NCBI GenBank assembly: GCA_025617745.1
Contig: CM046869.1
Span: 15,147,168-15,211,167, forward strand
Reading direction: 5' to 3'
DNA from: Heliocidaris erythrogramma
Taxonomy: Eukaryota; Echinodermata; Echinoidea; Camarodonta; Echinometridae
DNA length: 64,000 nucleotides
The notes below the pieces were generated by a model. The model made no database searches. It saw only the letters and a list, made by a program, of their open reading frames with translations, and was not told the origin of the DNA. The number at the start of each line of letters is the position of its first letter. Position 1 is the stretch's first letter. Position numbers and translations under genes: made by a program. Below are positions 21,290 through 34,709 of the stretch, one piece after another.

Positions 21290-24200
21290 GTGTCCGATGA
21301 TTACTGGGGTCACCTCTGCAAGCACAGACCCTAATTTGACACTTAATCAGAAAATCATTGTCTTGAGAGAAGCCTAATTTAGCTACCTTCTGGTCGTGGA
21401 GCAGCTATAGTACATGGCCTATGGTAGTCTTACAGTGCAGACACTATTTTACGACTGACCAGGTTTGTACCTGCAAACTAGGTCACCTCTGCATTGAAGT
21501 TCCACATTCTATCTCTATCCTCACGTCTTGGTATTTATGCCGTTTGTCTCTTTCATTGACTGCAATGTTCATGTCATGGGGGACGGACATTTCGTTAATG
21601 TTAACTTTATTTCCCTCTCTAATGACGATGTCTGGCTTGTTGCAGTTGATGGTTCTGTCTATCATGATACCACATTTCCAATATATCGTACTTTCATTGG
21701 CCAGTCTGCGGCTGGTGATCCCAAGGATGATCACAGATTTCATTTTCTCGATCTTGCAGTATTTGACAGTGGATATGTTTGGCAATAGCATCCTGTCAGC
21801 TGATGTATTCCGTTTGAACCAAGATGGGGCGTCCTGACACCAAATGCATCAGCGTTTCAGGTTCTTTACCACACATTCTACATAAATTATGTCATCAATA
21901 TCTGACCGGAGGGTTGACTTCTCATATGCCAGAGTTCTGACCACCTGATCTTGTATGGCAAATATAAAGCCCTCCGTTTCACCTTTTAGACCAGCAGACT
22001 TCAACCATTTATTGGTGTCCTTTCGGTCGACAAACTGCTTATAATGATTCTTTCTCATGATGGCCGTGGAGATGTTTTGCCTGTACTAGTCTTTTTTGAA
22101 GTTCTCGTTCCAAAGAGCATTTCAATTTGACTTTCTCTGTCTTACCATACGGTAGTGTCATCTGATGTTTTTTCCAGAATCATTGAGGCTTGTTGACTGG
22201 AGGAGTAGAATGCTTGGTTTTTGTCATGGTCATGAGACATAGTACTTGTCAGAACATCAGGAGGGTTAGACAGATAGTTTGCTAGATGTACTGCCTCCAC
22301 ATTCCACACCATCCCAGCCTGCTGCAGCCCCCTTCCTCCAAGATCACGGGGATATAATCTTTCAACTGCTGCTTTGGGATGATGTATTCTGTGCATCGTC
22401 AGTTGTTTTCTAGTAAGTACATCCAGCTGACATATTATGTTCGCTAGTCTCCAATTTACTATGCCAAAGCTGTATCTTAACACATGTGTCGCAAGTGTGT
22501 TTATCGCCTCGATCTTGTTCTCAGCATTGAGTTATGGTTTTAGGATAAGTCTCAAGCCTTCGTTTGTACTCTGACTTTGTCTTCTCTTTCATTGTGTTAT
22601 GGTTGATGATGTCATTCTCTACCATACCAAGGTACTTGTATGTCGATTCATTTGTCAACTCCTGGATTGAACCTTCCTCGTCTGGCAGAGACATGTTGCC
22701 CGTTTCAACCTTCCTTCCTCGAAGTAGTGTAATCTTGGCACATTTTGTCGATACCAAATCTCATGTGGATGTTGTCGCTAAATTGTTTCACTACGGTTAT
22801 CAATTTATGAAGTTCGTCATCGCTCCTTGCACAGAGTTTGATATCATCCATGTATATCAAATGGTTTACTGTTGCTGAAACATCATTTCCTCTCCATCTA
22901 TACCCATGATGTGTGTCTTGCAGGAGGAAGCATACTTGATTAAAAACCAGACAGAAAAGTAGAGGAGACAATGAATCTCCTTGAAATATTCCTCTCTTTA
23001 TTCTGACCCCATCTACTGACATCGAGAATTCATCTGTTGTTAGGGTCAAATTGGTCTTCCACAGATTCATGCTTTCAGATATGCACTTTATGATCTTTGG
23101 ATTGATACGATATATTACCAGAACCTTGATGATCCAACTGTGTAGCACACTGTCGAATGCTTTCTGGTAATCTATCCATGCCATTGATAGATTGGCTTGT
23201 CGCTGTCGAGCATTCCCTATAATAGCTTTATTTGTCATCAAGTGGTCTTTGCATCCTTTCTTTCCTTTGCGACATCCTTTCTGAGCGACCTCCATTATAT
23301 CATTGATATGCCGCTCAATGTGCTTTGCAAGCGTCGATATTAGAATCTTGTACATCGTATTGAGGCAAGTAATTGGTCGAGAGTTCTTAGCTTGCTGTGA
23401 ATCTTTTCCTTGATATAAGAGATATGTCCTACCTATCGTTAACCATTCTTCAATATGTCTATCTCCTTTGACTATGTCGTTGATGATGTTTAGTAGAGGA
23501 ATGTGGGTGCTACAAAATATCTTTATCCAGAAATTCTATAGTCCATCTGGTCCAGGGCTTTTCCAGTTCTGCGTCTTCTTGATGATATTTTGAAACTCTG
23601 ATAATGTCAAATCTGTTAACTTCTGAGGTGGTAAGTATATTTTCCCATCTATTCGTCTCTGACTGTATCCAAGGAACTTCCTTGTGAGTGACGTCATTCT
23701 CCCATAGTGTCTTCCAGTACGTACTCACTTCATCTGTCGTAGGAACATATTTCGCTTCATTTGTCTTCGAATCCAACTCTCGAAAGAACTTCTTTCTGTT
23801 TGAATGAAAGAGTTTGTTCTGTCTCTTAAATTTGTTACTTTTCGTGTATCTCTTGACACGCTGCTTCAATGCATTGATCTTCAGCTTGAGTGTTTCAATA
23901 ATGACTGTTCTTGTTTTTGTCTTGCCGTCCACGCGGTATTTCCTGTCTAATCGTTTCCCATTATTTTTCATCTCTTTGGATTGGGTGTTTCCCTCCTCTA
24001 ACTCTGCAAGCTGTGCTACATCTTTATGCAGCGCTGCAATCTTGGATTGTATCCGCCTCTTCCATTTGGGCACCTTTGGCTTGTAATTTCCATCATGCTT
24101 GGGTAAATGCAATTCCATTCCGATATATTCGACAACTGTTTTGGCTCCTGCCCAGAGTAAGCAATTACTCAACATCAGGTCTCTAGGATTCGGTTCCACC

Positions 24201-24310
24201 TCTTTCAGCAGTTTATCTACTTCTATGATCACATTTCTTGTACAACATCTTGTGTCAATTCTTGGAATGTTTCTTTACATCGTGATAGCTTTTCTTCAGG
24301 GCTTGTCATA
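21290..24310 (-). pseudogene. RLE-type LINE (R4/Dong-like) relic, broken ORF
   Basis: On the minus strand, six blocks occur in the right order. The N-terminal block (24232-23510) reads NRKKFFRELDSK. The RT block (23355-22705) has motif A IDYQKAFDSV (Asp62), GIFQGDSLSPLLF and YMDD (residues 168-171). The thumb follows (22757-22521), then VLRYSFG-like and HHPKAAVERLYPRDLGGRGL (22483-22142), KWLKSAGLKGETEGF (22058-21849), and an endonuclease block (21791-21483) with KPDIVIREGN...INEMSVPHD, which fits the PD-(D/E)xK restriction-like nuclease of R2/R4 elements. Such enzymes nick DNA and prime reverse transcription. Several frameshifts separate the blocks. No 28S or other specific target is visible around it. 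Confidence 0.85.
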
Positions 24311-24584
24311 GATTTTCTTTTTATATTATAATCAGTTTTTATTATTTTCTCTCTTGAAACAAATTACAATCATGGTACAAATTACAATCATCGTATATAA
24401 CACATAGTACAAATATGATAATATTCTAAAACAGTATAAATTTTCGTCGAACAAAAGGCTTCAAAAGAAATTGGTCTTCATCTATCGATTCATGAGTCAC
24501 CGCGGCTTCCTTGTTGACGTAGGCGATTCTCCGTTATTAGGGGTGATTGCCGATTTTAATTTGGTTGACTATTCGTTGCGTTAA

Positions 24585-25032
24585 TCATAAGCATTATTCA
24601 TAAGGATTGCTATTCATAATAGGAGAAGAGGGTTACTATTCATAATCGAAGAAAAGGGTCATTACTCATAAGGGCCGCTATTCATAAGTCATAAGGGTCG
24701 CTATACATAATACAGATGCAGGGTCGCTATTCATAATACCAAATCGGGGTGGTTAATCATAAGGGTCGCTACTAATAATCGAAGAAGAGGGTCGCTATTC
24801 ATAATAGGAAAAGAGGGTCGTTATTCATAAAGGTCAATATTCATAAGGGTTGCTATTCAAAATCGGAGAAGAGGGTCGCCATTCATAATCGGAGAAGAGG
24901 GTCGCTATTCATAATAGAAAAGAGGGTCGTTATTCATAAAGGTCAATATTCATAAGGGTTGCTATTCATAATCGGAGAAGAGGGTCGCTATTCATAATCG
25001 AAAAAGAGGGTCGCTATTCATAATCGGAGAGA
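24585..25032. repeat. 27-bp-type minisatellite
   Basis: About sixteen degenerate units of the form GGGTCGCTATTCATAATCGG plus GAGAAGA are arrayed head to tail. A longer block of about 110 bp (GGAAAAGAGGGTCGTTATTC and onward) is repeated at about 24808 and 24913, so a higher-order duplication happened inside the array. It lies just downstream (on the plus axis) of the LINE relic. No coding is supported. Confidence 0.85.
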
Positions 25033-25196
25033 CAGTATAAGTTTGAGTACACTCAAACGTAAATTGAGAAATCACTTGTTTCCAGCTTCGACATGAGAGT
25101 AATTCATCGATTTGATCCTGACGTGTTAGAGATCGAGCCCCAGTTTGGGCAGTTAGCTTTTTGCCGTCATTCCCGCTTACTCGATCAATATTTCTA

Positions 25197-25287
25197 CTAC
25201 CACTACTACTACTACTACTACTAATTCTACTACCGTTATTTTTTTCTTCTTCTTCCATTCCTTCTTCTTCTTCTTCTTCTTCTTGAT
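25197..25287. repeat. CTA and CTT microsatellites
   Basis: A CTA run (about 25197-25223) is followed by CTT-rich runs (about 25244-25285). Both are directly visible and explain serine-rich frames on the minus strand. Confidence 0.9.
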
Positions 25288-25920
25288 CTTAACATTCCTT
25301 ATTCTTCCCTTTCCTGTCCTTCTCTTGTGGTATAGGTTGTAGTGGTACCCGAATTAAATCACAACCGCAAAGATCCTACAACAAAAACTCCTGTGGTTTC
25401 GGAAATCGAATTTTTATCTATTGTTCCCAGAGCGTATCTTTAGATAACAAAAGATTATGACTACTAAATGAAAAGAAACTCGAAAGGAAAACAACTTGGG
25501 GAGAATATTCAATAGAAAGCAAAGAAATCAATATTAGAAAAGGAGGAAATAGGTCGGTAAAAAGAATGAATGATGATGATAATTTACAGCCTATATATAG
25601 CGCCATAATCCCATTAAAAAAAATCAAAGTAAGGTTTGAGGTAAAAATATTTTGAAAGAACAAAGAAAGGATTATTTAGTTTATTCCCATGTCATTCTCG
25701 GTTCCTATCACCATCCGCCCATTCAATTTCCTCATGCCCACCTAAAGGCTATTTTGCGTTTTTGATCGCGTTCCCTTAGAGTTAAAATTCAAGAAGGGGT
25801 GGTAAAGTTGTAAGCCTATTATACACTTAGACAAATGCACGTCTATTGCCTGATTCATGGTGTGTGCGTATGTGAATGTTTGTGGGCATGTGGGTGTGTG
25901 TGGGCTTGTTATAGCCGTAT

Positions 25921-26087
25921 GTCCGAGGACATTTTCGGACAGAGAACAAAAAAAAAAAAATCATGAGAACAATTGTCCTCGGAAGCCGGACAATAGTCCT
26001 CGAACGTCGAACAATTAATTTGTGCCTTATTCCGTCGACTGTCCGAGGACGGAGGAACAATAGAGGAACAATACTTGTCCTCGGAAG
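25921..26087. repeat. Cluster of GTCCGAGGAC/GTCCTCGG words
   Basis: GTCCGAGGAC occurs at 25921 and 26041, TTGTCCTCGGAAG at 25973 and 26075, and a partial AGTCCTCGAA near 25995. The two pairs form direct repeats about 100-120 bp apart and each pair is also mutually inverted. This is probably a degraded small repeat unit. No gene is present. Confidence 0.6.
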
Positions 26088-27570
26088 TAAAGCCATGTAA
26101 AGCTGTGTGTGTGTGCGTGTGTGTATTGTTTTTAAACGGGGGGGGGGGGGGGGTAATACACCGACTCTACACTATACTAGATACTCCACAGTTTCAAACT
26201 AACCTCTAATTTGCTACAGAATTGGGAAGTTGATGTACATGTTGTATTTTCATAGTGTTAAGCAAAAACACTTGGTCTGACTAACCAGCCTACTGGCTTA
26301 ACTTACTCAATAATAATGCAAATTTGCAGTAATCCAAATTTCAGGCGTTTGGTCAAATATTGCAAAATATTTCCAAACCATCAGCGTTCAATTGTTGTTG
26401 ATCCAAATATTATGAAATAATTGATTTTACACTTGACTGGAAATTCCCACGGATATTGTATACAGTCTGGTTTTCGTGACTTTATTCATTCGTTATATAC
26501 ATTCAATAGTTCAACGTTGTTTAGTACAACTAAACAACATACACAGTCGCAGCTTGAAAACTGAATTACAGAAAAAATTGAATAAAAATGAAATATCTTA
26601 TCAATCGTATTCATAATATATACCTAAAAGAATCAAAATAATAATAATAATAATACATCGGCGATGTGTCTAAGCGCTTTACAGATATATTATTATCCCG
26701 GTCATCGGATTCTGGCAGGCCCGCACACAATGTATGCACATTATCCGCTCCCTGAGGAGTATTCCAGCAATGGGCATTAAATTGCTAAACAAACAATATT
26801 AACATTAAAATACATAATTCATCTTTGAAAACTATACAAAAACAATACAGTAAAAGGTGAAGAAATTGAATGGACTATAAGGCACCATGCCGATGCCGTA
26901 TGGATGGAATGATCAATCTCAGTGAAGAATGTATGCAGATGGTCCACCATATTATCATTTCTAAGCATTTTACTTGTTATATCTTTCCAATTATTAGAAT
27001 TGTACAGTCTGTGAAGGCAAAATAGGCAATAATAACAATAATAATGTCTGTCTTTGCAATCTTATTGTTCAATTATCTATAAACAGCTAATCCACTGTAT
27101 CACTTCCCAGAAGCATGACAGCATGTGGAAAAACCCCGATAGTAGCACACCACATCCTTTCCGCCTGGATAGATATAACAAACGAAATACCGTCTGTTGA
27201 AAGTCAGAAGGGCATTAACTAAAAGCACTTGACACTGAGTTAACGCACTTTTAGCTCTTAACAGACGGCAAATTACAACACTCAATAATGATACAATTTT
27301 TGCTGAAATATATGTTCGGACAAGCTGAGACGTGTAAGTTATAATAATCCTTTCCAAGTTGGGTGTCAATGATTATTTTGATTTTCTCTGTGATGCCATT
27401 ATTGATGTGAGATATGTCACGCATTAAACATTTTAAAGCAATTTATTCATTAATTATTCTTTCCCCCTATCTATTTGGCAACATACTATATATTGCTCAC
27501 TATTAATATCAAGTTATGTTTGGAGGAGCCAAAGTATGGGTGGAATAGATTATGTTGCTCAACAGTGTTA
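26088..27570. other. Noncoding, with a reversed SINE/LINE tail
   Basis: A poly(G) run is at about 26138-26153. Around 26636-26780 an ATA repeat followed by AAGCGCTTTACAG and later GGCATTAA looks like a retroelement 3' end in opposite orientation (tail at left). No gene is supported in the rest. Confidence 0.4.
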
Positions 27571-27575
27571 CGATA

Positions 27576-27603
27576 AATGCACGACTAATTTTAGTCGTGC
27601 ATT
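27576..27603. repeat. Perfect 13-bp hairpin
   Basis: AATGCACGACTAA (27576-27588) is followed by TT and its exact complement (27591-27603). It lies in unique-looking DNA. It could be a hairpin or the footprint of an inverted-repeat element. Confidence 0.8.
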
Positions 27604-27774
27604 GGGGGCGAGCGGCCTCAAACGGAATTTTAAAGAGACTCTGTCGACAAATGATATTCTGTTGGCAAACGTGAGTCTGTTCTTGTGAAATTTGTTGCAC
27701 CAAGGAGTTTGGACCGCCAACCCTCCCACCTAATACTACTGACCCTCTTTCCTCTCCGGGCCTGCTCCACTATA

Positions 27775-27980
27775 ACCTATAGTCTGCAAGCACGGACTCT
27801 ACTGCCACACTTAAACACCATTCCATAGAGCTTTTGTCAGGCTCTGACTGTGTCTATCAGGAGCTCTACAATGAGGACCTATGGAGTACATGAGACCGTG
27901 CAGACTAGGTAGTCTTACAGTTCAGATACTCTATTATGCGTTCTACGACCGACAAAGGGTTTTAAATACAAACTACATAT
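27775..27980 (-). mobile_element. Second copy of the 3' region of the RLE-type LINE
   Basis: This stretch resembles 21290-21480, which lies just beyond the endonuclease of the LINE relic: both carry GCAAGCAC followed by ACACTTAA, and GTAGTCTTACAGT followed by CAGA. Orientation is the same as the relic. It is probably a strongly 5'-truncated insertion of the same family. Confidence 0.5.
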
Positions 27981-28070
27981 GTGAATCACCCCATCTGCAG
28001 CTTTTCCCCATGATTTCAATGTCAACATACAAAGTCCACATCGAGGAATTTAATGAGGAATTCCTGGTTA

Positions 28071-28140
28071 TCTCTCGACGTTTCATCTTAATTGTCATTG
28101 ACCTGCAGGTCAATGACAATTAAGATGAAAGGTCGAGAGA
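28071..28140. repeat. Near-perfect 70-bp palindrome
   Basis: Positions 28081-28130 are a perfect 50-bp palindrome centred on CCTGCAGG with no spacer. The flanking decamers (TCTCTCGACG and GGTCGAGAGA) extend it to 70 bp with a single mismatched pair. A spacerless palindrome of this length can extrude as a cruciform and is normally unstable, so it is either a recent event or an assembly artefact. Confidence 0.95.
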
Positions 28141-30748
28141 TATTTGAAGAAACTTCGAGAGTTGTTTGTCCTTAAAAACATCTACTAATCATTATAAATA
28201 AAACATATTTGAAACGATGATGATTGATAACACTTAACAAGTTGAGACTTGATTTCTTTGAACAATGTCAAGATGATTGATAGGGACATTAATGCTAATA
28301 GGATCTCAATCAATAAATTTCTATATAACCAAATGAAACTCCATTGATTTGACACCATAATAAGCAACATTAATCAACATGCAGGCACAAATGATATGAA
28401 TATCTTAAATTATGTTTTGATATAAAATCAGCTATATTACCCCAAGTAATACATGCGCGAAATTTCATATTATTAAAAACTAATAATATAGAAGCTATAT
28501 GACCCAGTGAGCTTGTAATACTCTTCGTCTACATGCGTGTACTATGATTATATTATTTTGAACATTGTCACTTTGTTTAATGTCCACACCACCCATTTAT
28601 TTTTTATGAAGTGTGAATAGTTGGCTGAATAGAGAAAATTCATAGTTAGGTTGACAAATTGATGCCTGATGCCTAGAGGGTTGTCTAAAAATAGTAGGGC
28701 CCGAGCAAAGCTATGAATATACAATAACATGCTATTGGTGTCAGTGGACGAAAATGAGGGGAGGGGCGCCTCCTTTGCCCCTCTGGATCCGTCTCTGGCT
28801 AACTTCATACTTGGTCTCTTATAGAAAGTGTTCGGTCGTTTAGACTTTATTCCCGACAGTATACGCATCTGATCAAGTTTCAGGCACTGTGAAATTCCTG
28901 GCTAGACTTGAGTAAAGTTTGTTTGACCTTTCATGATAAATACTTTCTACTTTCTCGAAATAATATAATGGGAATACTTTCAGAGTAACGATTCAGAGAT
29001 CATCAATTACAATGCATCAGCAATGCCTAAACAATGATTGATTGATTGATTGATTTGATTTATTTAAGATTCCGCATTTACAATGAAATTACAACAAAAT
29101 GTACACATTACAAATACTGCAAAAACAGAGAATACATGGATATGACATAGAAAGGTGACAAAAGGATATGTGGAGGGATCTACTAAAAAGCTTAGATTGT
29201 GTGATGTAGACCCCCTATTCGAATAATGATATAGATTTAAAAAAAATGATTTTTGGTTTGATTAATCAAGGTAATTGTTTGAGAGGGAGAAAACTACTAA
29301 ACAAAAGGTATGTACATTATGTACAGTATGTACAGTTGAGCTAACATTACAAAATAAGATTAATGAAATAAAAGAGATTTCGAGTGGAAATCAGTATATT
29401 ATATATACAGGTATATACAACTAATATAAAAAAAAGATTACAAAAGATTTAAATTTCTTTTACACATTTGCTACATGTGTGAAAGAAAATACTGGACGAA
29501 ATGTAACTTTGGAATGAATTGAATTGAATTGATTTTTAAAATGACTGCGAGTCAAGACTAGTGGCAGTCTTCAGCCACTGGGTTTTACCGAGTACATGAC
29601 GTCATTGTTTGTGATGACTGCAAAGGGAAATCCCCGCGCAAGACGCTATTTGCATGACGACATCCCATGACTTGGAAGCGACTGAAGTATTGCGACATAG
29701 TGAATTGTCATGCGCCACGTATTCCATTCTATTTCTATATCGATATATACACTGAGCAGGGGTATAATAACGAATTCATCGTCGAAACAACGTCAGTTGT
29801 GAAAAGAGGTTGTATTGGACACACATCACTGTAGTTCTGCTCGCTGCTCTTATTTCTTCATTCACAATCACAACCTTTTTCTTTAAAAATATTGGAATCG
29901 TATATTGTTTTCATTTCGTGCCATTGTTGTCATCGACTTCTTGAAATTCTGCTGGTGATTGGGCCGGATCATTATGTCTCTTTTCTCCCGCCAGTGTTTT
30001 TTTTTTCTTTGTTCAACTTTACTGATAAGCCCGTACGATGGACTATACATCCATCCGCAGTGCAGTGAGTTTCATCCCCATCTTGATTGCCTTCCATCAT
30101 GTCCATGCATGTTTCAACGGCGAAGAATTTTTCTGTTCAATTTTCCTTTCTTCATTTTAAGGCGACTCTGCAAGAGTTTATGTTGGGGAAGCCAATTGGG
30201 ATTTCTTTTCTTGTCAACTTTTGTTTCACCAATTTATTTTTGTTATTCATCATTATTTTTAAAATTTACTTTTCATTTAGACGAAAATAGTTAATAGGAG
30301 CCAATGTTGCCTCTAGACTCAAATGATTTTGTAACGTGTTTTTGCAAACCGCTTAGAAAATTTGTGTCAAGCGTAATATAATATAGAAATGTGATATATT
30401 GTTCATTGTTAATATCTAAATATTTCCGTCATCGAGAGTCCTTTAAAAATGAGTAGACCTACCATGCTTTCCTGTCCTCGGCATTAATATCCAAAATGAG
30501 TTTTGAATATTTTTTGACATAAGATGAAGAGAGATGTCAGATATTGTTTATGATTCTTAATTAATGGTCACGATACAATTTTGTGGTATGGTCCGGCCAT
30601 CAGTGGCAGATTTATAAGGGCACAACCGGTCAGTGGAACCTATTAGGCAACCTGAAGTTTAAAAACTAACAAACAAACATAAAGTGCTCCCTTGTCTGTT
30701 TCGAAATTGCTTCGCCGGGAAGTTTGCCCCCCCCCCCCTCTTTTTTAC
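28141..30748. other. Noncoding stretch
   Basis: No gene is supported. GATT units at about 29036-29060 and a GAATT repeat near 29515-29530 suggest reversed LINE tails. Open frames near 29959-30294 lack splice or family support. A poly(C) run is at about 30727-30738. Confidence 0.45.
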
Positions 30749-31313
30749 CCAGGGGGTTATGTCTCACTGAGGCCGGTACGGCATCCGCGTCCAAGACTTT
30801 CTGAAAAGCACCCTAAACGAGGATTTCGGTCGAGAGGTTTCTGATACCCTATTCAGGGAAACCTGCCAAAAATGTTTGAATTTTATAATATCCTTAACAG
30901 GGATTTTAAAAAGATTTTGCATAGTATTGTACACCTTATTCGAGGATTGGTTCTTCTTGGCCCTTTTTTGGCCAAAAAGGAAGAGTTTTAAAGACAAATA
31001 TTTACTTTGGAACACATTAAAGAATTACGTTTTCATTGAAATGAAAGAATAGGAAAGAACCTCTTTGGATTCATGAAAAAAACCCCGAAGATTTTCAGAC
31101 GAGCTGCTCCTGACCGGCTCCTGACTGCTGCTGTCAAATTTCCTACCCTTTTCGAGGGTTTTTTTTATCAACACATCTAGTGAATTTGTTACCCTTTTTT
31201 CAGAATTTTCCTGTTTTTCCCCGGGTTACCCGTCTGGTGGTGAAAAACAACCCTTTTTACTCGTTTTCATGGACGCGGATGCCGTACAGGCCTCAAGGAG
31301 ACATACCCCCTGG
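30749..31313. mobile_element. Inverted-repeat element (MITE-like)
   Basis: The left arm 30749-30793 and right arm 31270-31313 are inverted copies with few differences, both containing GTACGGCATCCGCGTCCA and GTATGTCTC-type segments. The interior has no coding frame. Outer sequences CAGTGGCAGATTTATAAGGG (30601) and the complement of the 31332-31351 region (CAGGGGCATGCAGATCCAGG) look like hAT ends, but no 8-bp duplication was found, so the true limits may be wider. Confidence 0.6.
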
Positions 31314-31319
31314 CTTCTT

Positions 31320-34300
31320 TATGTACAAAATCCTGGATCTGCATGCCCCTGATCATCATGATTTCAATAATCATGAATTTTAATGAAACTTATTTACCGG
31401 ACTACTTCTGCAATCGTGAAAGGGACTTTGAGGATCTTATAAATAGAAGAACATGACTCGGAGCTGTCAATTCCTTTCATTTGACATGATCTAACATGTC
31501 TATAATTGTTTACACAGGTTACATGGAAGAATTTTGCAAAGATTTTTCAGGTCATGCACTTCATAGAGCAAATGTATTTACTTTAGAGACGTTAATCTAT
31601 ATGGCAAGTCGCTATCATACATTGATGATAATAATTATGCTTTGTTTACATGACAGAGGCCGTGTTGACATCACTTTATCAAATTATTATAGTTTACACT
31701 AGTATCATGTGCTTGAGTGCTTCATGGCAGATTTTGTTTATGAATGCATTATTATGAACCAGTTATGTAATTGCTAGTTCCTCTTCTAAGTTTGCTCTCT
31801 TTCTTTGTATCCGCTTAAAAACTGCAATTATGAGAGGGTCTGTCGCAATACCAGGCTACACGTTATTTCTATTTCGTGTCCAGACATGCAATACTAATAG
31901 TGACTCACCATTATGTATAAGACGTTTGAAGGCCAAGGGCTTCTGTTTCCCATTCAAGATAAAGATGTCTCTAGTCTTGACATGCATGGTCGTGGGTTTA
32001 TGACGGATGGAGACTCGTTGAAATAATTTTTGTTGATCGCTTTCGAAAAAAAAGTAAATATTGTGCAATCATGGATCATGGTTTTCACTTTTCACCAAGT
32101 CTTCTGATAGTGATAGTGAGGTATGATCAGTACTTTTTGTTTCATTTTCAGTTTTTAATCTGCGTACAGTAGTTTATGATGGTAAGTGTATTTCTTGGGC
32201 ATAAAGGGATAAGTTGTCATGTGATTTTGCCTCACGGACTCACGGAGATCCTCCTTGTTCCAACATTAATGACTTCTAATTTAAGTGATGCCATACATTG
32301 CACAGAGACCGGAAGCCCTGGGTACAATCATTTTCACTGGATTCATGACCATCGGCATCGAGAAAGCGCGGGGATACTATAGTACATGGATTCCATGGAG
32401 TTGGAGAGGGACCCAGAGCAAGGAGAGCCGGAGCTGGTGCACATGGTCTCACCTCATAATGATGGCGCGGTGCGGTGCGATGATGTATCATATTAATTTC
32501 GCGCTCATTCGCCATCATTTCTAGGTGTGCTATACTCAGCCACATCTCAATCATCAGCAAAATAGAACATCAACAGATCGGAAACTCCATAACCCAGGAC
32601 AGGAATTAAAGAATGGCCAAACATGCATGTCTCTTTCTAAAATGTTCTCTTTAATAATAATGTTGTTATGTTCATACTGTTCATACTGTTCATAATGTTC
32701 ATAATGTTCATAATGTTCATACTTAATGTTATTTCGTATAATACAAATAATATATCAACAGCCTTTTCACAGAGGCTCCCACATGGTGTTACCGAAAACT
32801 TTCAATTGTGAATACTCACCATGAAAACCTACAGAGAACATCTAATAAATTTTGTATGTATTATGTACATGGTGTTATTTGTATTAATTAAAAAGGTGAA
32901 GCTTTATAGTCCTCTTTAATTATTATTATTACTAATATTATAATTATTATTGTAATTATTATTATCATTATTACTACTATAATTATTGTTATTGTTATTA
33001 TTGATATTATTACTAATTATTAACCATTTACTAACCATTGACAGAGGGTGGTTTCTTATTCGCAGCCCGACCTTCTTTGGACCTTGAACTATATTTATGG
33101 CTTCATCTTGTGATCAACAACATGTGAATATAATGAAAGAATATACTAATGGAATGTTCTCCATGAATCAGATTATAATTCAGTTTAATACTAAAGGTTA
33201 ATGAACTATATTATAGCTCAAAGAGCTTATAATATCTATTATTTGTATGTTTCCTTAATATATGATTTATGGTTTTGAAGCAATGAGAGGCTTGTCAAGA
33301 CAAGTCCGATCCTCTATATTTTTTCAGTTTCTTATTTGCACATATCAGGCCCACATTATGAAAATAATGATGTCAACAGCTTAATCTAAGGCCTGTTTAG
33401 AATGTTCCATATTGCTGTGCTGTACAGTGCTGCCAGGTTCTTAAACATGTTTAAAAAGGGCCTATAATATTTTACTATTCTAATTTTAAAAGTTGATAGT
33501 TTATCATTAGTGTATTAATCTATATTAGGCCAACTAAGCAACTTCACATGGAAAGACCTAATAAAATAGTTTCAGGCTAAAAAAAAATTCAATGAAAAAT
33601 ATGCCTATTTTGTATTTCTTTGTTTTCTGATTCTTCGTTTCTTAAGCTGAAATCAAAACAGTTCTAATATTACCTAGTAGGATGGGGGTTGCATTTCCGG
33701 ACACATAACAAAAATTAGCCTGTCAATTTTGCTGTCAGATTTGACGAAAAACATGCATCAAGTAACACTAAAACCAGTGAATATTTAAAATTCACATGAT
33801 TTTCAACCTATCCTGTGAAATATTTGTGACATTTTGCATGAAAAGTTGTTCGGTTTAATGTTTTAAAAACGTCCTGTCCGGATTAATAACCTGTCCGGAA
33901 TTACAACGTCTGGTATACTGCATGTCGTTGTTTTGGAGAGAGAAACATATACCATGCACACAGTCCATGTACCCATTGGCGGACCCGGGGGGGGGGGCAC
34001 TTCTGGCCCGTGCCCCCCCCCCCCTTTGGAAGAAAAGTAAAAAGTATGCATTTTGACCATACACGTACCTGACTAGTGACTTATGAAATTATTCCAGCAG
34101 TATTTTTATTTTAGCTTGTTGACCTATGACACCCACTTCCAATTCAACTATGAGTATGAGTATGACTAGAGTGCCCAAGTCTGCGCACACGCGTAACTGC
34201 GCGATTCTAATAAAACAAAACACGCAACGAACACAAACCTTTCATCTTTATCATAGCGATAGGTATTCGTGCAAAAAACGAGTTTCAAAAACAAGCCTCA

Positions 34301-34700
34301 AAATGTTGTCTTTCACGTCAAAACTCCCGAACTGCGTGTAAAATGAATGAGTGCGCCCACATGGGCACCATTGTTTTTTTTAAATGTTGAAATGACACGC
34401 CCACCGTTTCTTGTGAAAATGGCATTTGTTCTTGTTTTAAGAGATTTTTTCAAACTTACTCTTTAGAATATCAGGAATAAAATGAAATAAAGCTTTAGAG
34501 GAATATTAAAGAAATTTTTGTTCATTTTCAGGTCAAAACATTAGGTGGGCAGACATTTGCATTTTGAAGTATATACTGAACTATTTGGTATTATGCCATA
34601 CCATGTGGTTTTACTTCTCGTAAGATAAGACATTAAAGCGATTTTTGATGAGACGATAACTTTGTTAATTATCGTATTGATGATGAAAACATCTATTTGT
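31320..34700. other. Noncoding stretch with ATT repeats and a MITE remnant
   Basis: An imperfect ATT/AAT array occupies about 32915-33025, and a tandem TTCATAATG run is near 32690-32720. A MITE-like remnant with TTGGCGGACCCGG, poly(G) and poly(C) is at 33976-34025. No gene is supported. Confidence 0.45.
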
Positions 34701-34709
34701 GGGAAAAAA

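Noticed and set aside
29959..30294. 111-codon open frame with hydrophobic stretches
   Set aside because: There is no family resemblance, an equally long overlapping frame exists, and no splice context supports it.
30601..31351. Full hAT element with outer CAG ends
   Set aside because: The outer ends look hAT-like but the flanking octamers (CCGGCCAT and ATCATCAT) do not match, so only the inner inverted repeat was called.
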